Made by a program: the position numbers and the translations under genes
Shown: positions 13,155-26,469 of the stretch, piece by piece
Layout of the letters: each line of letters starts with the position of its first letter
Position numbering within the stretch: position 1 is the stretch's first letter
Source of the DNA: Trematomus loennbergii
Taxonomy: Eukaryota > Chordata > Actinopteri > Perciformes > Nototheniidae
Length of the DNA: 64,000 nt
Assembly (NCBI GenBank): GCA_012861695.1
Contig: JAAOOA010000033.1
Location: forward strand, 15,894,434-15,958,433
Reading direction: 5' to 3'
Notes under the pieces: generated by a model
What the model saw: only the letters and a program-made list of their open reading frames with translations
Databases searched by the model: none
Told to the model about the DNA's origin: nothing

Positions 13155-15262
13155 GACACAGCCCACAGCAGCTTGGGTTAAAGCCCACAGCTGGAGGCGC
13201 TGCAGGGCCAGGTCTCAGAGGCAACAACATTCAGCTTATACAAACACAGCCGGGCGAGGGAAGTCAATCACACACACACAGGTACAAAGACAAATGCATG
13301 TGCACAAGTGCAAGTTAACGGAAGCACACACACACATCTAACTTGCTCAATTTTTGCTGTGTGGGCTCATTTGCAAACACACACAACCTTTGACTATTCA
13401 TAAAGCAACACTGTTTATAGCTGCATTCCTTTACACAACCTGCATGGATGCATTATCCTCATGCTCTAGAAACGGGGATGCATTCACAATCCATTCTAGT
13501 TAGTGTGATTTATCTTACAATATAAATACCTCAAGTAGTCTTTATCTTTTAAGAAGTTACCCCACACTAACAGGAATGTGTACCCCCCTGCCAGCCAGTG
13601 TTTTCTAAGGCCAGGAGCTCCGGTCTGTGTTTGTCCCTGAGGACGGAGGAGAAGAGATCGAGTAAGCTGTTATCGCACAGATACCTGCTACCATGGCTGA
13701 GGCCAAGGGCAAAAACAGCAATTATGATGGTATAGAGGGAATGGGACCTAGGGATAAAGGGATGACATACACTATGACAAATAGAGAGATGTTAGAAATG
13801 TCTGTCTTCAGTGGATACAATAAGACTTCCCCTGAGGTGAATGTCCAGTGGATGTCCTGAAATAACCGCAGACACTCATGGAGGATCGCAGCAAACTGAT
13901 TCTGACAGCTGAGTGTCTTCACAAGGAGCAAGAAGAAAATATATTATTACTTAATCCAAAATACCCAGTGAAAATGATAGCTGACAACATTTTATTTGGC
14001 TGTTAGAAATTCTTCAGCCATAAGATTGACATTTGTCTATCTATAAATCACCTTGTGTTACCTTGAATTAGTAAGGAAAACATTGCTTGACCCCCACTAC
14101 AAGTAGTTTGGAATCATCATTCACCATGGAGGCATGCTAAATAAAAGAAAGATTACAAATTCAAGGACACATGGCTTGAGTTATGAACATATTTTAATAT
14201 TGTGGTTCAAAGATTCCTTTAAATTGACCAATATAATCCTCCACCAACAGTGAAATAACATGTATACACTTAAAAATGAACCAGGATCACATGTTAGATT
14301 CTCGAAGCCTTGAAAGAACTGACTCACTGGTCATTTACATTTTTATCAGACGTCACAACATGACTGAGATTAATGCACAAGGGCTGGCCATTTAATCTTC
14401 CTCTTTGTGCTTACATCCTATCCATCAGTTATAAAGTATATTCAGCGGTGATGTTTCTCGAGGAGTTCGCTGCAAGTCACAGCCAATAGAATAATTTGAG
14501 ACGTGGAGGAACATACTTCGTATTTTGTAGCCGACTCAACTTCTTGTGAAGCATAAAGCACTTTCTGCCTCAATCTAAGGGCTCAAATCACAAGGTTTGC
14601 AGATAGTTAGAGAAAGCATTGGGAATTATTTTGAATGCTTCTTACTTTAGTCTCCTTGGGATGCAAGATCATAGAAGTAACTGCTGATGAGCTGCAGTGA
14701 ATAAAAAGCTATATGGTTTCCCTTTCTTCTGGAAACAATAACTCATATTTATGAGGATCATAAAGACAACGTGATGAGAGTAACAGCAGGGCCACTCCGC
14801 TAAAAGCTCTTCAGCTGTACCTGTATGGCTTCATTACACACTGCATGGAAACACACCAGCATTGGCTATTGTAATTAGCTTTTGGCAATCAACTCAAGAT
14901 TATCTGCTTAATGACTGAGAAAAACAAATGGTATCCATCCTACTGGTGGAAGCGCTTCAAACACACAACATCATTAAGAAGCCGGCTTCACACTTCGAAT
15001 TAGCATGAAACAGCTCGAAGATAATTAAGTTGAGGTGGAGGTTAAGCTTACAGGAGATTTCTGAACAAATAATCACAGTCGCTCATTAATGAGGCATAAA
15101 CAATCATCCAACGTTGAATATGCTTTTTAAGATACTAATATAGGCTATTCATGCTTGAGAGGTCTACTTGCTTTCAGCTAATATGATCATTCAAATTCAA
15201 GCAAAGACTCAATCTAAGGTAAAATCCTATTCTCTCTATTGTGAGTGGACGCTAGGCAAGGG

Positions 15263-15330
15263 AAGTTTATTTATATAGCACCTTTCAACACAAGGCAATT
15301 CAAAGTGCGTTACAAAAATGAAAGACATTG
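15263..15330 (+). repeat. Dispersed fish repeat fragment
   Basis: Contains TTTATTTATATAGCACC followed by AAGGCAATTCAAAGTGCG. This sequence type recurs thousands of times in teleost genomes as a repeat tail. Recognised from memory of the motif only; the family is not assigned. Confidence 0.4.
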
Positions 15331-18300
15331 AGAGTAATAAGAAATAGTGCAGTTGAAACACATTATAAAATGGCATTTTAAAAAGGTCATTAAAAAGCAT
15401 AGATAATAAAATAAACATAACAAATACTAGAATATCAGTCTTTGCCCTTTAAACCATTTTGCTTTTCAATTCCCAGAATTAGGATATTTAAACCTGTTTT
15501 AAGATTTTCCCGCATTAATCTTTGGCCTTTAAGCCTTTTTTAAACGCTACTCTATTTCCACCTGATGAACTAGAACTACTGCCTGCTGTCTTGGATCCAA
15601 TGATGACAACAAGTTCAAGAGTCATGCATACACTTCACAATCAAGTATTATGTATATGAAGGCAGCTCTGCAACCTTGTGAGGCGTTGTGTCAAAAACCA
15701 ATCATGACTTGCATGATCACAATCAGGTGCCACTCACAAGTCATCTGCATGTGTATAGCAAAAATAATAAAGCCACCATTTGTGCTGTGTGTGTGTGACA
15801 GCTGAGGGCACCTTGTTATTATGGTTTAAACAAAGGTGGAGGAGGATGTGTGCCCCCTCAGGACCTTGAAGTAGATGGGAGGAGAGACAGTGAGGGAGGG
15901 TGCGATAGATATTAAGAGATAGAGTTGGTGACAGGGTAAACACAGAGAGTATGTGAGAAAGAACACAGCCTTATTTGCATTCACTACAGACTGACAGCGG
16001 CGGCACACACCAAACCAAGACCACCCCCACCACCACCCCCACCTCCACCAGCATGCCCCAGGGAGCTGCTGCTGCTATCGCCCCAGAAAAAAGATATATC
16101 CTCTGCTGATGAGCAAGCATGATTGTATTAAACTAAAACAGAGGGAGAGGGAGACAAATGAGACACAGAGGGAGGGAGTGTATGGGTGGGGAATTTTGTT
16201 TTCATAATGCTGAGGACATGAGCTCCTTTGGTAGCCGACCATCTGGATGTCTGGATCCAGGTTTTACAATTGTATCATTGTTGGTGTCCATAAATTCCCT
16301 CCTGTTTTGTCACATGCACTTCAAATTGAGCGCATTAACAGATACAGGATCTTTATTAGAAATTCTGTCTGCATTATCATTGTGTGAATATGTCTCCTAA
16401 GGTCTGATTTAAATGTATTCATACATATTGATTTCTCTTATATGTTGTAAAATATATATTAGAATATTCACCCCCAATATAAAATATTTATATATAATAT
16501 TTAATATTTTTTTGTGGACATCCTGACCTTCTTGAACTTGTTTTGTCATAAAGGAAGAGGGAGGGTTAAGGACATATGTAGGTGGACCAGGACATGACAA
16601 ACGTCGATATGGAAGTGGTGGAAGAAGTAAAGAGGCAACCATTTTAAGATAACACATTACAAGTAAAGGTTGTTCAATTTCATAAAACGATGTCATTTCA
16701 CAAAAAAGTCATCATCTTGCAGAAACTGGCCCCTTTGACTCGTATATAAAAATAAAAATACTTTCCATTGAAATCATTAATACTGAGGTATCGATGCATA
16801 ATGAGCATTTTAGATTTACATAAAGATAGGTCAGGTTGCATCTAAAGTGTAAACATATACATCTTATAGGGTGAATAAAGAAAGAAGAAAATACTAAGTT
16901 CTGCTTCACAGAATTTAAACAATCTATCAGACAAAACCATCTTTTGTGTTATATATTTGCTAATTGCTCAAGAGCTCGACATCTGCCGTGTGACAATGGT
17001 GCCATTAAGAGCTTTCTTTGAATGGGGTCACATGCAAAAATAAGGTTGGAAACTACTGATTTAATCTTAAACAACATGTCGTTTTATGTGGTTATAATGT
17101 GTTGATGTGTTATGACAAATCAAATAGTCCCAAAATAACTAATGACTATAGCTATTGAATAAATGTAAGGCAGTAAAAAAATACTGCGAGGGTATGTAGC
17201 CAACAGAACCAGCAGGATGCACCTCCCCCTCTCCAATTCTTCCTTTCCATTTTGATAAACATTTTCCAGATATTTGGCTGATGTCAAATAATTTGATGCA
17301 ATAAGGTTAAGTTGGGTTGAATTTTCAACTAAAACATGTCCTCATTTCCCCTCACAAACTTTAGAACCCTGCTTTACCAGGTTAAACAGTGTGATTCAAG
17401 GTATTAAGGTAAGAAGGAGGCTTGTGACTTCTCGACAGGAAGGCATTAAGTAAGTCCTGGCCCTGACACCCAGTGGGTTGAGGTGTCAGTGGATCATCCC
17501 ATTCTGCAGGCTCCTGCTGGGCTACAGCATCCATCCACTGCAGTAATTAAACACAACACACAAGTACACACAGTCACACACACAAATACTAATTGCAGGC
17601 AGGAGGCATCCTACTCGTTATAGGACAAATTAAAGCAATCAATTGAAAGTAGAGACCAGCAGAGAGGAATTCATTCCTGTGGGTCTGCTCTCCTCTATAA
17701 AGAATGCACAGGCTGTGTCAGCTGTATAACTGGATAAAACGTTGCCAATTGACCAGAGTATGTCGCACAATCAGTCTGCTAATCACCTCTACAGTCAGGT
17801 AATGGCATGCACTTAAAACACATTTTAGCTGTTCTATGTTGCATATGAAACTCTTCAACCCTTTATGACAGAGTTATGTTCTTCTTAGAGCCAACTAAAA
17901 ATGTCTAGGCTTCCACAAGTGGCTACATAGCTGCACACATCTGTAATGCATTTCCTAGTCCTGTGCCTCTTAGTTTCTTCCTCTCTTTTCTTGGTTTTGC
18001 GTTCTCCAACATAAGCACACACCAGAGGGATGAAAGCATCGAACATGGGGGGGGGGGGGAAATGTGGCAGTAAGTAGTGTTTTGTGTCCGTCGCTGAGAA
18101 AATGAACATATCTGCCAAAATCAGTCTCTACACAAGCCTGCTTAAGGGAGGTCTGGAGAGTATATCCAATTCCAACATTCCCGGTGTTTTTACAAACACA
18201 TCATGCTTGTGTCACCAGGGACCCCCCCCCATCCTCCTCCCCTCTCTTCCCCACCAGCCGGGCCAACTGTTGCTCCATCTCCGGGGCAGATTAGGGAAGT

Positions 18301-19710
18301 GCTGGCTCCTGAAGAATGCAGTCCTGCTGCTGCCGCCGCCACTCTCAGCTCAGGATTTATTAGGACTGGCATGGCGGCCCAGGCTTCTGGCCTCTGCTGA
18401 GATACAACATGCCATCAATACAAAACATCATGGTGCCTCCTAAGGACAGTAACAGCCTTTTTTCCCCCTGTGTTTGAGGTCATCAGAATTCCTTCTTCTA
18501 ACAGCCTTCTCAACTCTGACAGCCATTGGTGGTTGTTAAATCGATAGGAAATTGTGAAATGTATTTAATAGAACATTAAAAAAAGGCATGACAACAGGCA
18601 GAGGATGTATTCGGATACCTCGCTTGAGTAAAATTACTAATAACAATCTGTTTGTTTTGGCTAACCGACAGTAAAACCTCATAACTATTACAATTGTTAT
18701 ACATGTAATTCAAAGGAAGAGCAGCACAACTTCACATCTGTGATGGTGGAATCATGAAATGTTTTGGCTAAAAAATGACAAACAAAGTAGTTTTAGCCAT
18801 TAATATACATATAATTTCAGCTGCACTGAAATCTAGTTGTGAAGTATACTAGAAAACACTCAAATCTATTTCCCAATAAAGGTGGATTGTTTATAGCTGG
18901 ATGCTCCACTGTGTCTCTGGTCACAATGACATTAAACAAATGTCATGGACATTAAGCAGACCGTCGCATGTGAACATTTAAATGGACACTGTGTTATATA
19001 GTCTGAGCAGCAATAACAAAACAATTACACCACAACAGCAACAAGATGTGGGCAGCGATGTGTATCCATGGTGAGTGGCTAGGAGCCTCCACAACTAATG
19101 CAGTGGCCTAGATCCAGGCTGCACACATCGATCAGATTGACAATTGAGAGGCCGTGTCGTGGCCGATAGGGTTGTTTTCTTTTTCTTTTTCTACAGCGAC
19201 TAGGCAGAAGCCCATCTATTAAGATGAAAGGGAAAAGGACGACGACTGTGGAGCCGTGCCAGCAACATTGTAAAAAACGAGTGTGAATGGCTACCAGGCC
19301 TGAGGAGGAGGACTGGGAGGGAATAGGGCATGTTGTGAATAAACAGAGGCACACAGAGGTTACAGAGGAACCATTCTTTTCACCATGGTAGCCCCCAGTG
19401 AGCTGTGAAGATGTGAAAACAGCACAGCACGACAATAAGAAGAGTAAATAACACAAATAAGAATTTGACCTCATCACATTTTCAGGTTTGTGCTACAGAA
19501 ATGTATGCAAATCAGCACATATTTACTTAGATAAAAGTAATCAACCGGAGACTTTTCATGATGAAACTATGGGCCTTGGTTACTGTTACATATCAATTAG
19601 CAGCTCAAAATATACAAATCATTTACACTCCTCATTATGAAGCAGTGGGAATTGTACTGTGCTACGGAAAGAAACATTCATCTGTGCTTCCTTTCATCAC
19701 TTATCATAGA

Positions 19711-19724
19711 GCGCCACCTGCTGG
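19711..19724 (-). promoter_or_regulatory. CTCF-type motif
   Basis: On the minus strand the site reads CCAGCAGGTGGCGC, a full match to the vertebrate CTCF core consensus. It lies in the gene desert about 10 kb from the nearest gene. Occupancy is not shown by sequence alone. Confidence 0.5.
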
Positions 19725-20552
19725 ATGTTAAGGAAAATGGTGACCAAATAAACTGGTGTGAAGTATCAGAGAAAGATCTGTCCTTCAGTGTCTTTGAAGC
19801 TCTGCAGCTCTGCAGCTCTGTCTTTATGATGCATACATTATCAGTAGAAGGCCTGAGGTGATATGTAATGTCACCGCACACAGTGACACTGGCTTTTATG
19901 TCTGTGTGGAAAGCTATAAAATCTCTTTATGCGAGTTAGGCTTACTAGACACCATTGCTGTATATGAGCTAATTTATAGTGCAAGTTAGATCACTGTTAG
20001 ACTTCCCCGTTAATACTGGTTAAACTTTTTTTTAATCATGAAAAGTGCTCTATATATAGAATACATTGTCATCAACATTAATTATAGGTAAAGGCTAAAC
20101 ATTAACAAATGTGAATACATGCAGAATATTTAATTGGATAAAAACCTGTGGAGGATTTTGGAAATTATTACAACTATCTCTTTTTTTTTTTTTACTTTTA
20201 GACTCTGCATTACTCTGGATTTATTTGAAATATGTGGATCAAACAAGTCAGAAGCAATCCAAAGCTGCCACCACTGGAATCTAATTCTACAAATACTTAT
20301 AATCTTTATCTACATATTAGCAAACATACTCTATTTAAACATGATTAAAAAATGCAAAAATAAAACAGGATTCATATGTTGATTTAGAATTTCAACATTA
20401 TAAAAATAGCCAATAAAATATTTGGTATATTTTTAACATGTGCAACTGTTACTAACTGGGGTCACTCTTAGATAATTGGTCATTCACTTTTTTCCCAAAA
20501 ACTCAGTAGATTTTTCAGACCATATTTAAATGTCCTTAATTGATCTCATTTA

Positions 20553-21803
20553 GTGGGAATGCTGATACAGCATTCCAACTATATGTTATGCTACGGACAA
20601 AATTCGTATTATTATTCCATCCAATTATTTTGGCCCTCTTCTCCTCCCACATTCAACATCGCAGAAACTCCGTTCAAACATCAAAACGTTCAGCTCGGTC
20701 GGGAATCGCAGGCTAGTACTTTTATCATTCATAACTTTCATAATTCCAGAGATACATCCCATAATTCATCCAATTTTTAACATGGAAGTCAATGGAGACA
20801 TTCTTCAGACTTCAACAAATCTTCATGCGACTTCAACTGCTAACGGCTCATTCATACTTTCACTCAGAAACCTCATTCCAACATTAAAATGTTACACATC
20901 TTTCTGACATTATTCATTTTTTTTTAAAACTGCCATAATTCCCAAACCCTACATTTTTTAGACATAATTTTTCATGACAAACGTAGGAAAACATCTCGTA
21001 GCTTGAAAAATGACAAATAATTAAACAAAATGCCTCTTGAGGGCATGAAGTGACAAAAACGTTCAACATGTCTCCATTAAAGCCCATTGTAATTTCAGGC
21101 AGATATTTCCTCACAGCAGCAGCCGCACACCTTTAGTTAAACTGCCAAAAAGGCCACATTATTAACCCGAAAGTACACAAACATTACACTCCAGATACTC
21201 AACTTCCTTGACATGCTTCACGTTTTGAAATTTCACAGATATCTGTTATCGTTCTTCCATAAAACGTTCACATGTAAGAGGTTCATCTCTAATTCAGAAC
21301 AATGCAAACCTTTGATCTCTACAGAGCTCGTTAGCTCAACTATAAACACCTGTGTAATGGAACACGATGATGTCATCACTCCAACTGACAGCAGTCAGTT
21401 CTAACTGTTCATTTCATACACACTCTCTCTCGCTCTCTCTCTCTACCACACACAGACACACACACACATTCTCTCTCTCTCTCTCACACACAATGTTCCA
21501 AACGGCCCAAAACTTCACAGGTTTGGTAACGATGCAGCCATCCACACATCTAAGCGTATTATGGGATGTCATCAAATGCCGTTGGCATGGCGACAGATCA
21601 TTCACCATCAAGTTAGTTCAAAAGTTTGCAGTTCAAATATTCTGCTGCTTTTCCAAGCCTTTTTACTTTCTTTTCTTCTCTCATCACACATTCAAGCCCC
21701 CAGTGTTCATGTATCATTTCAATCTAAATTCTTCACTTTCTTCTTACACATTACATTCAGCATAGCAGTTTAGCGTCAGATTTTCAGCATAAAGCATTCC
21801 CAC
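20553..21803. mobile_element. TA-flanked TIR element with hairpin end, non-coding
   Basis: The left end GTGGGAATGCT and the right end AGCATTCCCAC are perfect 11-bp inverted repeats. Each is flanked by TA (20551-20552 and 21804-21805), as expected for a 2-bp TA target duplication. The left end also contains a perfect hairpin, GGAATGCT-GATAC-AGCATTCC. The 1.25-kb interior carries a CT/CA simple repeat (about 21420-21490) and no transposase frame. This is best read as a non-autonomous DNA transposon; the superfamily is unresolved. Confidence 0.65.
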
Positions 21804-21805
21804 TA

Positions 21806-23958
21806 GCAATTTCGAATTCAGGAATTCATCTAGTTTTAACTAATGTTCCCCATAAATACTCATCTGTGGGAGTATTTGCAAATGATGTGACCACTGTGTT
21901 GTAGCCACAATTAGGGACACAAAGGTCCAAAAGGGTAAACCTCGCATTATCATAAAGAGAGACACAAAACATTTTGTGGAGCAGGGTTTTGTACATGATC
22001 TGTTTGGGTTTGATTGGGGAAAAATCGATCTGTGTGCTGATGTTGAAACTGCATGGTCTTATTTTTATCTTGGTTTTATGGAAATTATTGATAGACATGC
22101 ACCCCTGCGTACATTTAGAGTGAAGGGATGAGACAATCCTTGGTTTTCTGCTGAACTGTCTAGTCTCCTTCATGAGAGAAACAAGGCCTGGGCAAAGGCT
22201 AGGCAATCAGGCTCAGAGGTAGAATGGCTTCGTTTTAGGCAGCTAAGAAATAGCTTCACATCACAAATCAAAAGTGCTAAGTCTAAATATTATCTATCAG
22301 TTACCACAAAGAACCTGAATAATCCTAGAACATTTTGGAAAGCCATAAAATTGATATCCACCGGTGAAATCCGTAATGAGCTACCTCCTTGCCTTACCAC
22401 AGCATCTGGCACTATATCGGACAGGGCCTATGCTAAATTGTTTTAATGAGCATTTTGTGTCCTGTGGCTCTCTGTTTGATTCTGTTACTAACTCTGCTTC
22501 TGTAATCACTACCGAAGCAGACTCTGAACAATGTGATTTGGAAAACCCTTTTAATATTGAAGTCGTTCATGAAGCCTTAACCAGATCCTAAGAAACCGGC
22601 TGGCCCGGGCAACGTAGAACCTTTCTTTTTAAAAATAGCTGCAGATTTTATTGCAGCACCTCTTACTTCTCTTTTTAACCTCTCCCTCAGCACAAAACAC
22701 AATTCCAAAAGTATGGAAGTCAGCTTATGTCCTGCCTTTGCTAAAAGGAGGGGAGGCCACCGTATTAAATAATTATAGACCCATCTCTAAATTGCCAGTT
22801 CTGGCCAAGGTTCTTGAAAGCCTAGTGAGTGAACAGGTAAAGGAGTTTTTATGTAAAAATGACATCCTGTGTAAACAACACCATCTATATCAACAGTTTA
22901 GGTCAAAATGTGGATGAAGCTACTTTACATTTGTATGCGGATGATACCGTGATGTATTGTGCAGGTCCCTCCATTAACGAGGCTGTTGTTAAATTGCAGG
23001 CAGTTTTTAATATTATCCAGACGCAGCTCTCTGAGTTTAAGCTTATTTCAAATGTTGATAAAACCAAGGTAATGCTATTTTCAAAAGCCAAAAAGACACC
23101 GGAGACCACTTTGGATATTGTTACTACGCAAGGAAAAGTACTCGAGGTGGTTACCTGTTATAAATACCTTGGTATCTGGCTTGATGATTGCCTCTCTTTT
23201 AAACTTCAGGTCAATAATCTGCTTAGAAAGCTGAGGGTGAAGCTATGGTTTCTTTTTCAGAAACAAGTCCTGTTTCTCACTTGAGGCCAGGAAAAGTCTC
23301 TGTGACCTTTTTACCTGTTCTGGACTATGGTGACTTGATCTATATGAATGCACCTGCCCATTACCTGAACAAGTTAGATGCCGCCTATCACAGTGCACTG
23401 AGATTTGTTACTAACTGTAAAGCATTAACTCATCACTGTACCTTGTATGCCAATACAGGTTTGCCTTCACTTACTGTACGGAGGCTCAGTCACTGGTACA
23501 TTTTCATCTACAAAGCCATGTTGGATAAACTACCATCTTACATCTGCTCTCTGATCACACGGCGAATTGAAAGTAGCTATTGACTGAGATCTCATGATGT
23601 GGTTTTGTTACATGTGCCAAGTGCTAGGACTGACTTAGGGAAGATAGCTTTTAGATGTGCAGCTCCTCTAACTTGGAACAGTCTGCAAAAAGAATGGAAA
23701 CTGAGCAATTTGGTTCCACTATTTGTTTTTAAAGCTCGGATAGATGCTATACAATCGGATACTGTTGGTACCTGTAAATGTCGTTAGGTATGTAAATTGT
23801 AATCACTGTAACTATGCTGTATGATGTCCTTTTAGTTTTTCTGTTGTTTTATGTTTTTATGTTTCATGTGTAACCTATTTGCAGCAGGTCTCCCTTGAAA
23901 AAGATTGATGATCTCAATGGGATTCACCTGCTTAAATAAAGGTTTGAAATTAAATGAA
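21806..23958 (+). mobile_element. Decayed non-LTR retrotransposon (LINE)
   Basis: Several broken plus-strand frames together give a LINE polyprotein remnant. In order they show the end of an endonuclease domain (APLRTFRVKG near 22100, then NPWFSAELSS near 22135), reverse-transcriptase segments (NYRPISKLPVLAKVLE near 22770; the YADD catalytic box at 22934-22945; YKYLGIWLDD near 23160) and a C-terminal segment (AFRCAAPLTWNSL near 23655). The tail ends in TTAAATAAAGGTTTGAAATT. Stops and frameshifts are numerous. The RT core between NDILC (about 22865) and YINSLGQNVDEA (about 22885) has been lost, so the copy is dead. It is 5' truncated and abuts the TA-flanked element. The clade (L2/Rex1/jockey-like) is not settled. 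Confidence 0.85.
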
Positions 23959-26363
23959 AAGAGGCATCTGTGTGTTGTTCTCCTGCCTTTTTATAACCCT
24001 TAATTATTTTTGATAAACTCACTACAGGGGTTCGCTCTGTTCCCACAAGTGGAAATTGTGTCTGGGCATGAAAATTGTTCCGAATTGTTTTATTCCTTTC
24101 TAAGGGAAACAAATTATGTGTCATTTAACAAAATAGGCTTACTGACTTACTCCATACATTAAGTTTAAGAGTGATATACAATTTTGATCTTGGTGAGCTA
24201 TAGGCTCTTCTAATAATAATAATAATAATAATAATAATACAATTAAGAGTTAAGGTTCCTAAACCAATCAAAACGTTATCTACAGGCCCTGATCCAATGA
24301 CAGTACTATGTTTTGTGTCTTCTCTCATTTAAGTTGTGGAAATGGCTCAAGAACACAATTTGATATGCACTTGTCAAATTGTGTGATAAGTGCATGTTTT
24401 TTTTGTATGTACTCAATAATAACCCAAGCGAACATGCAATTGGAAACTGAAAAATTGTCTTATGGCTCTATGCACACACACACACATATACGCATGTAAA
24501 CAAGACAGGGCAGCGCTTCCACTGAATGTTTGGCAGCTCCAGTAAGACATCAGAGGAAGCAGCAGCTGGCACCGTGTACAAAGAAGAGAGCAAGATGACG
24601 GGGAATGTACGGAGACTGTCAGAAGCATTGTCAGGTCACTGCTCTCCTCATCTGCTCTCTGGCAAGCTCTATTCATCTTGGCAGATAGCAATTTATGTGT
24701 CAAGTTAACCTCCCTCCATAGACTTGGCTCCGATGTCTTGACCGGGGCGGTACAACTCCACTGGCAATTCTATAGTGCAATAATACAATTACAGGCCGCA
24801 GGGTAGAGCTCTCACAGCCGGAGTACATTAACCTCTCTTTACCACAATGGCTGACATCATGCCCATACAGTGTCTGGGCAATGCCAAGGCAAACATTAGG
24901 GGAAATAAAACCTCTTTATAAGAAACAGTTCATAGGACAACAGTTTGAAACCTTGAGGACACACATCCCATTCTGTGAGGAAGGTTCTGGTGATATTTTA
25001 TGATTCATAGGTGATGTTTTTGTTAGTATAAAGGCAATTTTATTAGAAATGTCTTGTATCGATTTGAATTCTAAAACATTTAATTGTCAGCCCCCTGTCA
25101 AATTCTTAAGTGTTATTCACAAGTTTAACTGTTAGAAAAAGACACCGTTTTCATTGAGCAACCTTTGTTGTGTATCCTTAAAGTGAGATTAACTAACCAA
25201 TGCAATTTACACAGTACAGCAAACAGGATACAACTACTGCTATTATAATTACAATTAAAATCAAAGGAAACATGAGGCCAGCCAGCTTATTTTTCCAGGC
25301 AAAAGATTGGCCACAGGTGAGCTGGCTTACTTTGTAGATTGCTTGGCTCCGCCCCTCCACGATGGCAGGAGGTGGGAGCAGGTAGAGGCAGGTTGGAATG
25401 GGAGAGGGGTAATCTACAGTTCTTGTGTTTTGCACTAGTGATCTTACTGTAAGTAAGGGAGTTATTGGTCCAAATGCCCTAATTTTATAATGGCAATGTT
25501 TTTAAAACTATTTTTATCTATAAAGTTGCTATGTTTGTTACCAAAAGGGAGTGGCTAATTTTGCTCCCTCATTCCCCTCCCTTTTTCTAGTTTGAACATG
25601 GTTTGAACCCATTATTTAGACATCTTTCACCTTACCATAGTAATGTAATGCAACATGTTTCAAAGTGCCTTCAAAACCTCCTGTCAGTTAAGTTTTTATG
25701 GAGACTCAACGTGTATGACAATATGAAAAATAAACAAAGGCAATGTAGAAAGATCGGCGTACAATTGTTATATAATCAAATCACATGTACAAAATACCAT
25801 TACTATCATCATTATGGTTCAGAGTATTAGAAATCCAATGTCACAGGATCCTTCTTTTCTTTTCAGTGATTTTATTAAGATTTGGCTGTTGTTGTGGATC
25901 AAAAACAGACACCAATTGAAAGGTTTGGTCTCATTTTCTAACTAGGGCATCTGCAGATAAGTTCCATACCTTTTATGTTATGATCTACTAAAGTTATGGC
26001 ACGATTTGAGATCAATAAATCCCTGCCTTTGTTTTCAATGAGCCCATCTTGACTGAATAGGAGTCACAAACAGGATTGACAATTGCTTGAAAATTAAACT
26101 CCGCCTTGTTCAGTTGAAGAAACCTTGGGAAGGATCACTCCCTGGGCAGACAGGTGCAAAGTGTCACGTGTCTTTTTTATGTCCTCTCAGTCTCGTTTTG
26201 TCAGGGTCAGTAATTCTATGTACAGTAATGTGGTCTTGGTCAAAGGTTACCAGAGGGCTGAACTACAAAGCAGGATAGTGAGGTACAGTATGCTGAGTCT
26301 AAAGCCAGATTTTCGGGTAGAGATTGGCTAAAACGAGTCAAACATGCAATATTTTTAAGCCAT
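23959..26363. other. Intergenic sequence, no gene recognised
   Basis: Contains an ATA/TAA microsatellite at 24211-24239. A repeat-free stretch at about 24.5-24.9 kb has balanced composition and no open frame, which makes it a candidate conserved non-coding element by appearance only. Nothing else is supportable. Confidence 0.5.
24211..24239. repeat. (TAA)n microsatellite
   Basis: Perfect trinucleotide run of about 29 bases just downstream of the LINE tail. Confidence 0.9.
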
Positions 26364-26368
26364 TACGC

Positions 26369-26374
26369 TTTATT
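26369..26374 (-). terminator. Poly(A) signal of the coiled-coil gene
   Basis: AATAAA on the minus strand, about 100 bp beyond the stop codon of the membrane-tail reading frame and about 390 bp beyond that of the soluble-tail frame. It fits the 3' end of the terminal exon. Confidence 0.55.
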
Positions 26375-26469
26375 AAAGCCACCAAACGAAGCTGTGCATT
26401 TACAGTTACACATTGCTCTTTCCATTTGCCACAGCAACATACGGTGAAGCATTACTAAAGCCATTAGGT

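Larger units (their letters stand above)
4313..20552. other. Intergenic sequence, no gene recognised
   Basis: Sixteen kilobases without a coding exon I can support. Contents are simple repeats (CTT run at 6379-6404, TG run at 13019-13151), purine- or pyrimidine-rich patches, a dispersed fish repeat motif near 15263-15330 and a CTCF-type motif at 19711-19724. Stretches such as 14.3-15.2 kb and 17.5-17.8 kb are repeat-free and of mixed composition, so they could be conserved non-coding elements. That cannot be judged without alignment. Confidence 0.55.

Noticed and set aside
13018..13341. Poly-Cys/Val and His/Thr open frames over the TG run
   Set aside because: Translation of a dinucleotide microsatellite in both directions.
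21367..21765. 132-codon plus-strand open frame
   Set aside because: Lies inside the TA-flanked element and is built on CT/CA repeats; no transposase motifs.
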